NCBI GenBank assembly: GCA_018828385.1
Contig: JAHJVE010000014.1
Span: forward strand, 114,776-178,775
Length of the DNA: 64,000 nucleotides
Direction: 5' to 3'
Source: Gammaproteobacteria bacterium
GTDB taxonomy: Bacteria > Pseudomonadota > Gammaproteobacteria > Burkholderiales > Rhodocyclaceae
The position numbers and the translations under genes were made by a program. Under the pieces are notes generated by a model. It was not told the origin of the DNA, searched no databases, and was given only the letters and a program-made list of their open reading frames with translations. Positions 26,181-36,247 of this stretch are shown here, one piece after another. Within the stretch, counting starts at the first letter, position 1. The number at the start of each line of letters is the position of its first letter.

Positions 26181-28352
26181 TCAATACTTGACCCGGGCAA
26201 AATAGGTTTTCTCGGCGGCTTCGAGGGCCTGGCGGACGGTCACGATCCCCATGTCTTCGAGCAGTTTGACCAGCTTGAGGAACACTTCGCCGGTCGCCAC
26301 GGCATCTTCGAGCGCATTGTGGCGTGCGCCGATGCTGACGCCGAGGCGTTCGAGGATGACGTCGAGCTTGTGCGACTCCTGGTTGGGATGGACGACGGCC
26401 GAGAGGAGCAGCGTGTCGAGTACCGGCTGGGTGAAACGGATGCCGGTGCGCTCTTCCTTGAGTTGCAGGAAACGCATGTCGAAGGCGGCATTGTGGGCGA
26501 TCAGCACGGTGTCTTCGCAGAACTCATGGAAGGCGGGCAGGACGACGTCGATGTTCGGCTTGCCGCGCACCATGTCCTCGGTGATCCCATGGATGGGGAT
26601 GGATTCGGGCTTGAGCGGGATTTCGGGATCGACGATCTGGTCGAAGGTTTCCTGACGCAACAGGCGGTTGTTGACGATGCGGGCGGCGCCGATCTGGATG
26701 ATTTCGTCACCCTTCGACGGCTCCAGCCCGGTCGTCTCGGTATCGAATACGGTGTAGGTCAGTTCGGACAGCTTGCGGTCGAGGTCAATGCTCTGGTCCT
26801 CGAACTTGAAGAGGTCGAAATCGTAATATTCCGGCCGCCCGCTACCGCGCAGGCGCTCTTCCTGGTCGTTCTCGACTTCGGGCACGGCAACCGGCAGGAC
26901 GAAGCGGAAGAAGGCGCGATGCGCGGCTTTTTCGCGTTCGTACCAGATTTCGCCGCCATGCCGGTCGATGACGTCGCGCAGGCTGAGCGGCGAGCTTTCG
27001 CTGCCGATCTGCATCGTCTCCATTTCCCAAGTGTAGAAGGTTTCCGACGACATCGCCGGGCCGGCCCAGATCAGGTCGAGATAGGCCAGCCGGCCGGCCG
27101 AAGTCAGGCGGAAGCGCAGTTCGCGCGGTTCATAGTGATCCTGCAACTTGGAGGCGAGGCTGACCAGCGCGAAGACCAGCGAGAAGCTGTCGGCCTTGAT
27201 CCACAGCGCATCGTCAATTTCTTCAGTTTTGCTCGCCAGCTTGAGCTTGTCGTCGATGCGGCGCTGGGCGGCGGCGATGATGTCGATGCCAAGCACGTCT
27301 TCGAGCGGCCAACGGGTCTTGATGGCATCGGAAAACTGATTCATGGTCTGGTCAATGACCTGGCTGCGCTTGGCCACTTCGTCGTCGATGACGTGCAGGA
27401 ACTGCTGGCGCAACTCGGCTTCCATGTCCGGGTAATCGAGCAGGTTGGCGACGGCGGCCCGGATGTTGGCAATGGAAGCCCGGCTGCCCTGGGTCAGCGA
27501 ATGCAGCGCCTGATCGCGGCGCTCTTCTTCCTCGATGCTGCGCGTGATGTTTTCGACGGTGAGCACGTAGCCCGACATCGCCGCCTCGCCCTCCTCGCCC
27601 GAGGCGGCGAGTACCGGCACCATCTGGGCGCGGAGCAACTGGCCGCCGCGCGTCGTCGTGATGAAATTGGAAATGGCCGTCTTGCCGGCCGACAGACGCT
27701 GGCGTATGACCTCCTCGGCGTGGTCGACCTGGCTCCTTTCGAGAATCGAAAAGATCGACCGCCCGAGACCGATCAGCGCCCCACCGGCAACCGAGGTCGG
27801 CCCCTGCGACAAGGCCTTGAACTGCAAGCGGGCGCGGTTGTTGTAGAGCAGGATGCGGCCGTCGAGGTTGCACACGACAACGGCCTGGGCGAGCTCGGAC
27901 ATGAGCGCGGCCAGCCGGTTCTTTTCTTCCTCGACCGAGGCCTTGGCCGTGGCGATCTGGGCGTCGACGTCGTCCATCAGGGCGTCGCGCTGCTGCGCCA
28001 GATCGTTGGCGGCCTGGGCCAGTTGCTGGACTTCCGGCGGGCCTTCGATGGTCACCCGGAAGTTGCGGTTGGCGCCGAGCATGAGGCGCAGCGTCTCGGC
28101 CATGCGCAATAGCCCCTCGACATACTGCTTGAAGAGCTTGTGCAGCACGCCGACGCCGAGGGCAAAACCGACCATGGTCATCATCGTGCCGACCGGCAAG
28201 CGCGACAGCAGCAGTTCGGTGAGCAGAGTGCGTTCGGCCTCCTTCATATCGAGCCAGACGAGCAGCGAGGTGACGACGAAGGGCCCGGTCATGAGCAGAC
28301 CGAGCACGATGACGGCGACGATTAAACGTTGTTTAGCCTTCATGGCGCGCAT
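26181..28352 (-). CDS. Membrane HAMP-PAS-kinase-like protein fused to a DEDDh exonuclease
   Basis: 723-aa fusion. Two transmembrane segments (about 10-31 and 52-70), a HAMP-like linker, coiled coil, a PAS domain (about 150-270, CNLDGRILLYNN), a helical dimerisation-like region and a degraded ATPase-like region, then an intact DnaQ-type exonuclease from residue 534: VFDTETTGLE, AHNAAFDMRFL and ARHNALEDA keep all five catalytic positions. The H-box expected near residue 290 reads QGSRASIANIR, with no histidine, so autophosphorylation is unlikely. A nearer ATG at 28343 is an equally plausible start. It follows the receiver gene, with repeat copy B between them. Confidence 0.85.
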   Translation of the reverse strand: MRAMKAKQRLIVAVIVLGLLMTGPFVVTSLLVWLDMKEAERTLLTELLLSRLPVGTMMTMVGFALGVGVLHKLFKQYVEGLLRMAETLRLMLGANRNFRVTIEGPPEVQQLAQAANDLAQQRDALMDDVDAQIATAKASVEEEKNRLAALMSELAQAVVVCNLDGRILLYNNRARLQFKALSQGPTSVAGGALIGLGRSIFSILERSQVDHAEEVIRQRLSAGKTAISNFITTTRGGQLLRAQMVPVLAASGEEGEAAMSGYVLTVENITRSIEEEERRDQALHSLTQGSRASIANIRAAVANLLDYPDMEAELRQQFLHVIDDEVAKRSQVIDQTMNQFSDAIKTRWPLEDVLGIDIIAAAQRRIDDKLKLASKTEEIDDALWIKADSFSLVFALVSLASKLQDHYEPRELRFRLTSAGRLAYLDLIWAGPAMSSETFYTWEMETMQIGSESSPLSLRDVIDRHGGEIWYEREKAAHRAFFRFVLPVAVPEVENDQEERLRGSGRPEYYDFDLFKFEDQSIDLDRKLSELTYTVFDTETTGLEPSKGDEIIQIGAARIVNNRLLRQETFDQIVDPEIPLKPESIPIHGITEDMVRGKPNIDVVLPAFHEFCEDTVLIAHNAAFDMRFLQLKEERTGIRFTQPVLDTLLLSAVVHPNQESHKLDVILERLGVSIGARHNALEDAVATGEVFLKLVKLLEDMGIVTVRQALEAAEKTYFARVKY

Positions 28353-28366
28353 TCCGACAAATTGTA

Positions 28367-28409
28367 ATTTCGATTTTGGCCGTTTTTTGCGGTTGACCGT
28401 GGGAATCCC
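28367..28409 (-). repeat. Dispersed 40-bp repeat, copy B (intergenic)
   Basis: Reverse-strand copy filling most of the 59-bp gap between the receiver gene stop (28412) and the kinase-exonuclease start. It contains the invariant ACGGTCAACC core and the AAAAAACGGCC stretch shared with copy A. It lies on the same strand as both genes. Confidence 0.85.
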
Positions 28410-28411
28410 GT

Positions 28412-28783
28412 TCAGGTAACACCGAGCATGGTTTTCACCCGGGCCGCCAGATCCTTGGTCGAAAACGGCTTGGTGATGTAGGCATCGGCGCCGATGGCGA
28501 GGCCCTTGGCGACCTCGGTATCGCGCCCCTTGGCGGTCAGCATGACGATGAGCACGCCGGCCTTGGACGGATCGGCACGGAGGATTTCACAGACTTCGAA
28601 ACCGGATTTCTTGGGCATCATGACGTCGAGCAGGATGAGGTCCGGCTCAAAGCTCGCCACCTTGGCCAGCGCTTCCTCGCCGTCGTTGGCAACGGCGACG
28701 GCAAAGCCTTCTTTCTTCATCAGGAACTCGAGTGAGATGACGATGTTGGGTTCGTCATCAACGATCAGAACTTTCTTGCTCAT
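28412..28783 (-). CDS. Single-domain response regulator
   Basis: 123-aa CheY-like receiver without output domain. Seen: VDDEPN acidic pocket, LILLDVMMPKKSG with the phosphoacceptor Asp, MLTAKG and ITKPFS with the conserved Lys; all key residues are present. The ATG overlaps the stop of the symporter-kinase gene (ATGA), so it is the natural phosphate acceptor of that kinase. Lacking a DNA-binding domain, it must act on a partner protein, possibly the kinase-exonuclease encoded next. Confidence 0.92.
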   Translation of the reverse strand: MSKKVLIVDDEPNIVISLEFLMKKEGFAVAVANDGEEALAKVASFEPDLILLDVMMPKKSGFEVCEILRADPSKAGVLIVMLTAKGRDTEVAKGLAIGADAYITKPFSTKDLAARVKTMLGVT

Positions 28784-31512
28784 TTGGTTTGTCTCCCATT
28801 GTTATCTTCCGGCGCCGGCAAGGGCACCGTGAAAATGAAATTTGCACCGGCTCCGGGCGCGCTTTCCACCCACAGATTACCACCAAAGTATTCCACTATC
28901 TGGCGGCTGATTGGCAGGCCCAGACCGGTTCCCTGCGGTTTGTCCGTCATCGTGTTGCCACCCTGGCGGAACTTTTCAAAAATGACGCTGCACTCCTCCG
29001 GCGTCAGTCCCGGCCCGTTGTCGCGGACTTCGACGCGAACCAGCCCGGCGACCGCGCCGAGCTTGACGTGAACCTGTCCGGTGCCGTCGGCCACGAACTT
29101 CACGGCATTCGACAACAGGTTGATCATGACCTGCATCAGGCGGTCGCGATCGGCCAGCACGACGAGGCCGGAGGCCGGAATTTCGCTGTCCAGCGCCACC
29201 CCCTTGTCGCGGAACAACTGCTCGACCGAGGCCATCGACTCGCGCGCCACCTCGCCGAGATCGACTTCCCCGGTCGTCCATTCGGCGCGCCCGGACTCCA
29301 TCCGGGCCAGGTCGAGGATCTGGTTGATAAGCCGGGTCAGGCGCTCGGCCTCATTGACGATGATGCCAAGGAAGCGCCGGCGGTCGGCCAGCTCGAGCCG
29401 CGGATCTTCGTGCAGCATTTCGGAGAGCGCGCGGATCGAGGTCAGCGGCGTGCGCAACTCGTGCGTCACCGTCGAAATGAAATCGTCCTTCATGCGGTCC
29501 AGTTCGCGCAGGCGCTCGTTCGCTTCGCGCAGTTCGGCCGTCGCCGCTTCGAGTTCGTGCTGCTTGGCTTCCAGCTCGCGGCTGTGGGCGCGGACCTGCG
29601 TCGCCTCGTCGAGAATGTCGAGCACCTCTTCGAGGCCGAGGTCTTCTTCCTGCGCCACCGAGGCGACCATGACGCGGGCGCTGGCCGAACCGATCGCGCC
29701 GGCCAGTTCGGCTTCGGCGAACTGGACGAACTCGGCGTCGGCCGGCAAATTGCGCCAGTTGCCCGCCTTTCTCGCCGCGGCGTAAGCGGCCAGTTGCTGG
29801 CCGGCCCGTGCCGCCCCGAGAAAGCGCTCGAGCAACCCGACCAGCGCAGCGGGCGACGCCTTGCCGCGCCACAGTCGGGCCTCGGTGTTGCGCGAATCGA
29901 AGCGGAAGACATCGACGAAACGCTCGGCCTGACTGGCCTCGACGGCGTCTGGTCGCGAGTTCAGCGAAACGGCGACATAGGCGCCGATATTGGCCAGCAT
30001 GCTCCACCACAGGCTGTGCGAAATCTCGTCCAGGCCGGCCAGCCCGAACAGCGCCTGCGCCTTGAGCCAGCCGATGCCGAACAGGCCCTGCTCGACAAAG
30101 CCGCTCGAAATCCAGCCCGACTTGGCAAAGGACGGCAGCAGGAGGGTGTACAGCCAGACGACGAAACCGGCCAGCAAGCCGGCCACCGCCCCGGCCCGCG
30201 TCCCCTGCTTCCAGTACATGCCGCCGAACATGGCCGGCGCGAACTGGGCCACGGCGGCAAAGGAAATCAGGCCGATGGCGACCAGCGCATAGGCCTCGCC
30301 GGCAGCCCGGAAATAGATGTAGCCAAGGAGCAGGATGAGGGCGATGGCAGCACGCCGGATGCCGAGCAGCAAGCCGGAAAGATCACTTCGTTTTTCGACG
30401 AAATTTCCGGTTGACCGTAGCAATATGGGCATGACGAGGTCGTTGCAGACCATGGTGGACAGCGCAATGGTTTCGACGATGACCATGCCGGTCGCCGCCG
30501 ACAGGCCACCGATGAAGGCCAGCAAGGCCAGCGCCTCGGCGCCATGAACCAGCGGCAGGGTCAGCACGAAGGTATCGGGATTGACGTTCTGCCCGTCGAA
30601 ATGCAGCAGCCCGCCGAGGGCCAGCGGCATCACGAAGATATTGATGAGCAGCAGGTAGAGCGGAAAGAGCCAGACGGCTCGCTTGAGGTGCGATTCATCG
30701 ACGTTCTCGACGACAATGATCTGGAACTGGCGCGGCAGGAAAATGATCGCCAGGCCGGAAAGAATGATCAATGCGCTCCACGTTCCCGCCCGCCCGGAAT
30801 CGAGCTCCAGCAATCGCCCGAGTTCGGCGCTGGCGGAAGCGCGTTGAAACAGGTCGCCAAGCCCGCCGAACATGCCGTAGGTGACGAACAGACCGACCGC
30901 CATGAAGGCAACGAGCTTGACCACCGACTCGAAAGCAACGGCGGCGACCATGCCCTCGTGGCGCTCGGTCGCATCGAGATGGCGCGTCCCGAAGAGAATC
31001 GAGAAGAAGGCGAGCACGACAGCCATGAGAAAAGTCGAGTCGAGTCCCCAGACCTCGACACCGTTGCCGGCATGTGCGAGCAGGACATCGACGCTGGCCG
31101 CCATCGCCTTCAACTGCAGGGCGATGTACGGCACCACGCCGATCACCGCGATGACCGTCACCATGCCGGCCAGCAACTGGCTCTTGCCGTAGCGCGAGGC
31201 GATGAAGTCGGCAATCGAAGTGATGCGCTGCGCCTTGCTGATGCGGATCATTTTGATGATGACGCCGACGCAAAGCAGCATCAGCGTCGGACCGAGATAG
31301 ATGGTCAGGAAAGACAACCCGCCGGACGTTGCCCGGCCGACGCTGCCGTAGAACGTCCATGAGGTGCAATAAACGGCCAGCGACAGTGCGTAGACGTTGG
31401 CCGAGATGATCGACTTGCCGGCATCTGCCCGGGCATCGCCAAAACGGGCGACGGCGAACAGCAGCCCGAGATAAGCCGTGGCGAGAAGCGCGACGAACCA
31501 GCCGGACAGCAT
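28780..31512 (-). CDS. Sodium/solute symporter-histidine kinase fusion (CrbS/CbrA-like)
   Basis: 910-aa membrane protein. The N-terminal part (about residues 1-500) is an SSS-type symporter domain with some 13 hydrophobic segments (YCTSWTFYGSVGRATSGGLSF; FGTRHLDATERHEGMV). A linker with STAC-like character and a coiled coil leads to an intact kinase: THELRTPLTSIRAL, NLLSNAVKF, RDNGPGL and GTGLGLPIS. Such fusions (CbrA, CrbS) control carbon use, and CrbS activates acs in Vibrio, fitting the adjacent acs. Repeat copy C lies inside a cytoplasmic loop and reads LLRSTGNFVEKR. Confidence 0.9.
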   Translation of the reverse strand: MLSGWFVALLATAYLGLLFAVARFGDARADAGKSIISANVYALSLAVYCTSWTFYGSVGRATSGGLSFLTIYLGPTLMLLCVGVIIKMIRISKAQRITSIADFIASRYGKSQLLAGMVTVIAVIGVVPYIALQLKAMAASVDVLLAHAGNGVEVWGLDSTFLMAVVLAFFSILFGTRHLDATERHEGMVAAVAFESVVKLVAFMAVGLFVTYGMFGGLGDLFQRASASAELGRLLELDSGRAGTWSALIILSGLAIIFLPRQFQIIVVENVDESHLKRAVWLFPLYLLLINIFVMPLALGGLLHFDGQNVNPDTFVLTLPLVHGAEALALLAFIGGLSAATGMVIVETIALSTMVCNDLVMPILLRSTGNFVEKRSDLSGLLLGIRRAAIALILLLGYIYFRAAGEAYALVAIGLISFAAVAQFAPAMFGGMYWKQGTRAGAVAGLLAGFVVWLYTLLLPSFAKSGWISSGFVEQGLFGIGWLKAQALFGLAGLDEISHSLWWSMLANIGAYVAVSLNSRPDAVEASQAERFVDVFRFDSRNTEARLWRGKASPAALVGLLERFLGAARAGQQLAAYAAARKAGNWRNLPADAEFVQFAEAELAGAIGSASARVMVASVAQEEDLGLEEVLDILDEATQVRAHSRELEAKQHELEAATAELREANERLRELDRMKDDFISTVTHELRTPLTSIRALSEMLHEDPRLELADRRRFLGIIVNEAERLTRLINQILDLARMESGRAEWTTGEVDLGEVARESMASVEQLFRDKGVALDSEIPASGLVVLADRDRLMQVMINLLSNAVKFVADGTGQVHVKLGAVAGLVRVEVRDNGPGLTPEECSVIFEKFRQGGNTMTDKPQGTGLGLPISRQIVEYFGGNLWVESAPGAGANFIFTVPLPAPEDNNGRQTK
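30385..30424 (-). repeat. Dispersed 40-bp repeat, copy C (inside symporter-kinase gene)
   Basis: Core ACGGTCAACC with flanking GCT and GGAAA matches copy G; the A-rich and AATTGAAAT half is more diverged. It is in the same orientation as the gene and translated in frame as LLRSTGNF, within a predicted loop between membrane segments. Confidence 0.75.
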
Positions 31513-31707
31513 CTAAGGGCCTCGTCGCTCGGCCACCCAGGCGGCCAGTGCAATCAATCCGGCCCAGACGCCGAACAGGTACAGATAGGTCGCCGGAATA
31601 CCCGACCACTCCCCGCCGGGCAGGCTGAGCAGCGGATAAGTCAGCAACGGTACGCCAAGCAGGCCGAGGGCAGCCAGTCGCTGGCGGGTTGGATTGGCTC
31701 TTTTCAC
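31513..31707 (-). CDS. Small membrane protein preceding the symporter-kinase
   Basis: 64-aa protein with two hydrophobic segments (LAALGLLGVPLLTYPLL and TYLYLFGVWAGLIALAAWVA) and a basic N-terminus. Its TAG stop is directly followed by the ATG of the kinase gene, so the two are translationally coupled. Small proteins of this type often precede SSS-kinase fusions, where they may assist membrane insertion. GTG 31707 is used, with a G-rich upstream stretch. Confidence 0.7.
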   Translation of the reverse strand: MKRANPTRQRLAALGLLGVPLLTYPLLSLPGGEWSGIPATYLYLFGVWAGLIALAAWVAERRGP

Positions 31708-31728
31708 GACCCCATCCCAGAAAAGGGA

Positions 31729-31757
31729 ACGGCTGGCACGCCAAGCGCGCCAGCCGT
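31729..31757 (-). terminator. Hairpin between acs and the kinase operon
   Basis: Stem ACGGCTGGC (31729-31737) / GCCAGCCGT (31749-31757), followed on the minus strand by TTCCCTTTT. It may terminate acs transcription before the small membrane protein gene. Confidence 0.5.
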
Positions 31758-31890
31758 TGTTGGCATATAGTCTGATGCGACTACACGGGAGGCCACCTTA
31801 TGGGCGACCATTGTCTCCTCCTTGCCTTTTAGTCTTTGGAGGCAGCGTGGCAAGTTCGCCGCCTCCTGGCTCATGCTGGAACGAAGCTTT

Positions 31891-33852
31891 TTAGCCCTTG
31901 AGTTGTTCCAGGATAGCCGGGTTCTCCAGCGTCGAGGTGTCTTGCGTCAGTTCCTCGCCCTTGGCCAGACCGCGCAGCAGACGACGCATGATCTTGCCCG
32001 AACGGGTCTTCGGCAGGTTGTCACCGAAACGGATGTCCTTCGGCTTGGCGATCGGTCCGATCTCCTTGCCAACCCAGTCAGACAGTTCCTTGATGATGCG
32101 CTTGGCGTCGTCACCGGTCGGGCGCTGGCCCTTGAGGACAACGAAGGCAACGATGGCTTCACCGGTCAGGTCGTCCGGACGGCCGACCACGGCGGCTTCG
32201 GCAACCAGCGGATTGGCGACCAGGGCAGATTCGATTTCCATGGTGCCCATGCGGTGACCGGAAACGTTCAGCACGTCGTCGATACGGCCGGTGATGGTGA
32301 AGTAGCCGGTGTCCTTGTCGCGGATGGCACCGTCGCCAGCCAGGTAATACTTGCCCTGGAAATCCTGCGGATAGTAGGACTTGACGAAGCGCTCGTCGTC
32401 GTTCCAGATCGTGCGGATCATCGACGGCCACGGCTTCTTGCAGACCAGGATACCGCCCTGACCCCACGGCAGATCGGCGCCGGTCTCATCGACCACGGCG
32501 AACTGGATGCCCGGGAACGGCAGGGTGCAGGAACCCGGAACCAGCGGGGTTGCGCCCGGCAGCGGGGTGATCATGTGACCACCGGTTTCGGTTTGCCAGA
32601 AGGTATCGACGATAGGGCAACGACCGCCGCCAACGTTTTCGTAGTACCACGTCCAGGCAGCCGGGTTGATCGGCTCGCCGACGGAACCAAGGATGCGCAG
32701 CGAAGACAGGTCATAAGCCTTCGGATGGACAGCCGGATTGGTGTCGGACGATTTGATCAGCGAACGGATGGCGGTCGGTGCGGTGTAGAAGATCGAGACC
32801 TTGTGATCCTGGATCATCTTCCAGAAACGACCGGCATCCGGGTAGGTCGGAACGCCTTCAAAAACCACTTCGGTGGCGCCGCAGGCCAGCGGGCCGTAGG
32901 TAATGTAGGTATGACCTGTGACCCAACCGATGTCGGCCGTGCACCAGAAGACGTCATTCGGCTTGATGTCGAAGGTCCACTTCATGGTCATGATGGCGTG
33001 CAGCAGGTAACCACCGGTGGAGTGCTGGACACCCTTCGGCTTGCCGGTGGAACCCGAGGTGTAGAGCAGGAACAGCGGGTGTTCGGCTTCGACCCATTCC
33101 GGTTCGCAAACCTCGGACTGGTTGGCTACAACGTCGTGCAGCCAGGAGTCACGGCCGGCAACCATATTGACTTCGGCGCCGGTGCGCTTGAAGACGATGA
33201 CGTTCTTGACCGACTCGCAACCACCCATGGCGAAAGCTTCGTCAGCGATCGGCTTGAGCGGGATGGCCTTGCCGCCACGGAACTGGCCGTCGGAGGTGAT
33301 CAGGGCGACAGCGCCGGCGTCGTGGATACGATCGCGCAGGGACTGGGCCGAGAAGCCGCCGAAAACGATGGAGTGGATGGCGCCGAGACGGGCACAGGCC
33401 TGCATGGCGCAGATGCCTTCAACGGTCATCGGCATGTAGATAACGACGCGATCGCCCTTCTTGACACCCATGCCGCGCAGGGCATTGGCGAACTTGGCGA
33501 CCTTGGAGAGCATTTCCTTGTAAGTAACCTTGGTTACTTCGCCGTTGTCGGCTTCAAAGATGATGGCGACTTTTTCGCCCAGACCGGCTTCAACCTGACG
33601 GTCCAGACAGTTGTAGGAAACGTTGAGCTTGCCGTCGGCAAACCATTTGAAAAACGGCGCGTTGGATTCGTCAAGCGACTGGGTAAAAGGCTGCTTCCAC
33701 GTGATCATTTCACGGGCGCGCTTGGCCCAGAACTCCGGGTAGTCAGCATCCGCTTCCGCGCACAGCGCCCGGTAGGCGTCCATCCCCGAAACCGCCGCGT
33801 TCTTGACCATTTCGTCAGACGGATAAATTAGCTGCACGGACTCATTCGACAT
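31891..33852 (-). CDS. acs: Acetyl-CoA synthetase
   Basis: 653-aa AMP-forming enzyme converting acetate, ATP and CoA to acetyl-CoA. Seen: [19 protein letters not shown] (ATP-binding P-loop), [22 protein letters not shown], and the C-terminal [11 protein letters not shown] with the acetylatable lysine. ATG 33852 has AGGAGAAG upstream and gives the usual length; a longer in-frame start at 33966 is not supported. The 251-bp gap to the divergent gene at 34104 should hold its promoter, but no operator was recognised there. The downstream symporter-kinase and symporter genes form a functional neighbourhood for acetate. Confidence 0.97.
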   Translation of the reverse strand: MSNESVQLIYPSDEMVKNAAVSGMDAYRALCAEADADYPEFWAKRAREMITWKQPFTQSLDESNAPFFKWFADGKLNVSYNCLDRQVEAGLGEKVAIIFEADNGEVTKVTYKEMLSKVAKFANALRGMGVKKGDRVVIYMPMTVEGICAMQACARLGAIHSIVFGGFSAQSLRDRIHDAGAVALITSDGQFRGGKAIPLKPIADEAFAMGGCESVKNVIVFKRTGAEVNMVAGRDSWLHDVVANQSEVCEPEWVEAEHPLFLLYTSGSTGKPKGVQHSTGGYLLHAIMTMKWTFDIKPNDVFWCTADIGWVTGHTYITYGPLACGATEVVFEGVPTYPDAGRFWKMIQDHKVSIFYTAPTAIRSLIKSSDTNPAVHPKAYDLSSLRILGSVGEPINPAAWTWYYENVGGGRCPIVDTFWQTETGGHMITPLPGATPLVPGSCTLPFPGIQFAVVDETGADLPWGQGGILVCKKPWPSMIRTIWNDDERFVKSYYPQDFQGKYYLAGDGAIRDKDTGYFTITGRIDDVLNVSGHRMGTMEIESALVANPLVAEAAVVGRPDDLTGEAIVAFVVLKGQRPTGDDAKRIIKELSDWVGKEIGPIAKPKDIRFGDNLPKTRSGKIMRRLLRGLAKGEELTQDTSTLENPAILEQLKG

Positions 33853-34103
33853 ATTCTTCTCCTCTGCGGTACTTCGCGATTTATGTTGAAACAACCGATT
33901 GGACCTCGGGCATGACCCGGGGCTTATTAAAGCCGTCCACGCTGGAAAATCCGTTTTCCCCATCACCAGCGTTGATGCGGCATTAGACGTCGATATTCTT
34001 ACAAAGGCCTTACGAAATCACGCTGCGCCGCAGCATTTCAGGTGATTCCGGAAGCAGCCGGGGCGCGTGATAAAATCCGGCTCCCCAATTTACGATTCAC
34101 AAA

Positions 34104-34640
34104 ATGAGTTCGCCCATCAAATCCCTTGAGACCTTCATCTTCGCCAGTCGCTGGATTCAGGCCCCGCTCTATATCGGCCTGATCGTCGCCCAGGTGGTCT
34201 ATTGCTGGCTGTTCATGGTCGAGCTGAGTCATCTGGTCACCAGCGTCTTCGACGCCGCCCATTTCAGCGAAGCCGACGTCATGCTCGTCGTCCTCGGCCT
34301 GATCGACGTGGTGATGATTGCCAACCTGTTGGTCATGGTCATCATTGGCGGCTATGAAACCTTCGTATCCCGGCTTGATCTCGATGACCATCCCGATCAA
34401 CCTGAATGGCTCTCCCACGTCAATGCTGGCGTTCTCAAGATCAAACTGTCGACCGCCATCATCGGCATCTCGTCGATTCATCTGCTGAAGAGCTTCATCA
34501 ATGCCAACAACCTGTCCGAGCACACGCTGATGTGGCAGGTGATCATTCACGTCGTATTCCTGTTCTCCGCCCTGGCCATGGCGATGGTAGACAAGACCAT
34601 GACCCAGACCCTCGCTCTTCAACACCAGAAAAACCACTGA
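34104..34640 (+). CDS. UPF0114 (YqhA) family membrane protein
   Basis: 178-aa inner-membrane protein with about four hydrophobic segments. [17 protein letters not shown] at the start, [12 protein letters not shown] and [20 protein letters not shown] are the conserved blocks of the UPF0114/YqhA family, whose function is unknown. The fumarase gene starts 13 bp downstream, so they are probably cotranscribed. Confidence 0.88.
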   Translation: MSSPIKSLETFIFASRWIQAPLYIGLIVAQVVYCWLFMVELSHLVTSVFDAAHFSEADVMLVVLGLIDVVMIANLLVMVIIGGYETFVSRLDLDDHPDQPEWLSHVNAGVLKIKLSTAIIGISSIHLLKSFINANNLSEHTLMWQVIIHVVFLFSALAMAMVDKTMTQTLALQHQKNH

Positions 34641-34653
34641 CCCGGAGTTGCGC

Positions 34654-36186
34654 ATGACCGCCATCAAACAAGAAGATCTGATCCAGTCCGTTGCCGATGC
34701 TTTCCAGTACATCAGCTACTACCACCCGCTCGACTACATCAAGGCCCTCGGTGAAGCCTACGAGCGCGAGGAAAGCCCGGCCGCCAAGGACGCCATCGCC
34801 CAGATCCTGACCAATTCGCGCATGTCGGCCGAAGGCCACCGCCCGATCTGTCAGGACACCGGGATCGGCATGGTCTTCATCAAGGTCGGCATGCAGGTCA
34901 CCTGGCCGGATGCCACCATGAGCATCCAGCAGATGATCGACGAAGGCGTCCGTCGTGCCTACGGCAACCCGGACAATCCGCTGCGCGCCTCGGTGCTGGC
35001 CGATCCGGCCGGCGCGCGCAAGAACACCAAGGACAACACCCCTGCCGTCGTCCATTTCGAGATCGTCCCCGGCCATCACGTCGAAGTGATCTGCGCCGCC
35101 AAGGGTGGCGGCTCGGAAGCCAAATCGAAGTTCGCCATGCTCAACCCGTCCGACGACCTCGTCGACTGGGTCCTCAAGAAAATCCCGGAAATGGGCGCCG
35201 GCTGGTGTCCGCCGGGCATTATCGGCATCGGCATCGGCGGCACGCCGGAAAAGGCCATGCTGCTGGCCAAGGAATCGATCATGGCACCGGTTGATATCCA
35301 TGAACTGAAGGCCAAGGCTGCCACCGGTGCCAAGCTGACCCGGCCGGAAGAACTCCGTCTCGAACTGATGGAAAAGATCAATGCGCTGGGCGTCGGCGCC
35401 CAGGGCCTCGGCGGCCTGACCACCGTGCTCGACGTCAAGGTGCTCGACTACCCCTGCCACGCCGCCAACCTGCCGGTGGCGCTGGTCCCCAACTGCGCGG
35501 CGACCCGCCACTGCCATTTCCATCTCGACGGCTCCGGCCCGGCCAAGCTCGAAGTGCCGAAGCTTGAAGACTGGCCGGCCGTCACCTGGACGCCGGATCT
35601 CAAGTCAGCCACCCAGGTCAATCTCAACACGCTGACCAAGGAAGAAGTCGCGTCGTGGAAGCCGGGCCAGAAATTGCTCCTCAATGGCAAGATGCTGACC
35701 GGCCGCGATGCCGCCCACAAGCGCATTTCCGACATGCTGGCCAAGGGCGAAAAGCTGCCGGTCGACTTCACCAACCGCGTCATTTATTACGTCGGCCCGG
35801 TCGATCCGGTGCGCGACGAAGTCGTCGGCCCGGCTGGCCCGACCACCGGCACCCGGATGGACAAGTTCACCCGGATGATGCTCGAACAGACCGGCCTGAT
35901 CTCGATGATCGGCAAGTCCGAGCGCGGCCCGGTGGCCATCGAGGCGATCAAGGACAACAAGTCGGCCTACCTGATGGCCGTCGGCGGCGCCGCCTACCTG
36001 GTCGCCAAGGCGATCAAGTCGGCCAAGGTGGTCGGCTTTGCCGATCTGGGCATGGAAGCCATCTACGAGTTCGACGTCGAGAACATGCCGGTGACGGTTG
36101 CCGTCGACTCGTCCGGCGTCAGCGTCCATGAAACCGGGCCGAAGGAATGGCAGGTCAAGATCGGCAAGATTCCGCTCAAGGCCTGA
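34654..36186 (+). CDS. fumA: Class I fumarate hydratase (iron-sulfur)
   Basis: 510-aa [4Fe-4S] fumarase of the TCA cycle, with alpha and beta parts in one chain. Seen: RPICQDTGIGMVF, VLDVKVLDYPCHAANLPVALVPNCAATRHCHF carrying two of the cluster cysteines, and GPTTGTRMDKFTRMMLEQTG in the beta part. ATG 34654 has CGGAG upstream. The oxygen-sensitive class I form suits a facultative or microaerophilic life style. A strong terminator follows. Confidence 0.94.
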   Translation: MTAIKQEDLIQSVADAFQYISYYHPLDYIKALGEAYEREESPAAKDAIAQILTNSRMSAEGHRPICQDTGIGMVFIKVGMQVTWPDATMSIQQMIDEGVRRAYGNPDNPLRASVLADPAGARKNTKDNTPAVVHFEIVPGHHVEVICAAKGGGSEAKSKFAMLNPSDDLVDWVLKKIPEMGAGWCPPGIIGIGIGGTPEKAMLLAKESIMAPVDIHELKAKAATGAKLTRPEELRLELMEKINALGVGAQGLGGLTTVLDVKVLDYPCHAANLPVALVPNCAATRHCHFHLDGSGPAKLEVPKLEDWPAVTWTPDLKSATQVNLNTLTKEEVASWKPGQKLLLNGKMLTGRDAAHKRISDMLAKGEKLPVDFTNRVIYYVGPVDPVRDEVVGPAGPTTGTRMDKFTRMMLEQTGLISMIGKSERGPVAIEAIKDNKSAYLMAVGGAAYLVAKAIKSAKVVGFADLGMEAIYEFDVENMPVTVAVDSSGVSVHETGPKEWQVKIGKIPLKA

Positions 36187-36204
36187 TCGCTCCAAGGCAA
36201 ACAA

Positions 36205-36228
36205 AAACCGGCCAAGGCCGGTTTTTTT
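36205..36228 (+). terminator. Terminator of the fumarase gene
   Basis: Stem AAACCGGCC / GGCCGGTTT with a 2-base loop and a T run (TTTTTTT), starting 19 bp after the fumarase stop. The convergent gene ends at 36248. Confidence 0.92.
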
Positions 36229-36247
36229 GCGCCCGAAAAACGCTGGC

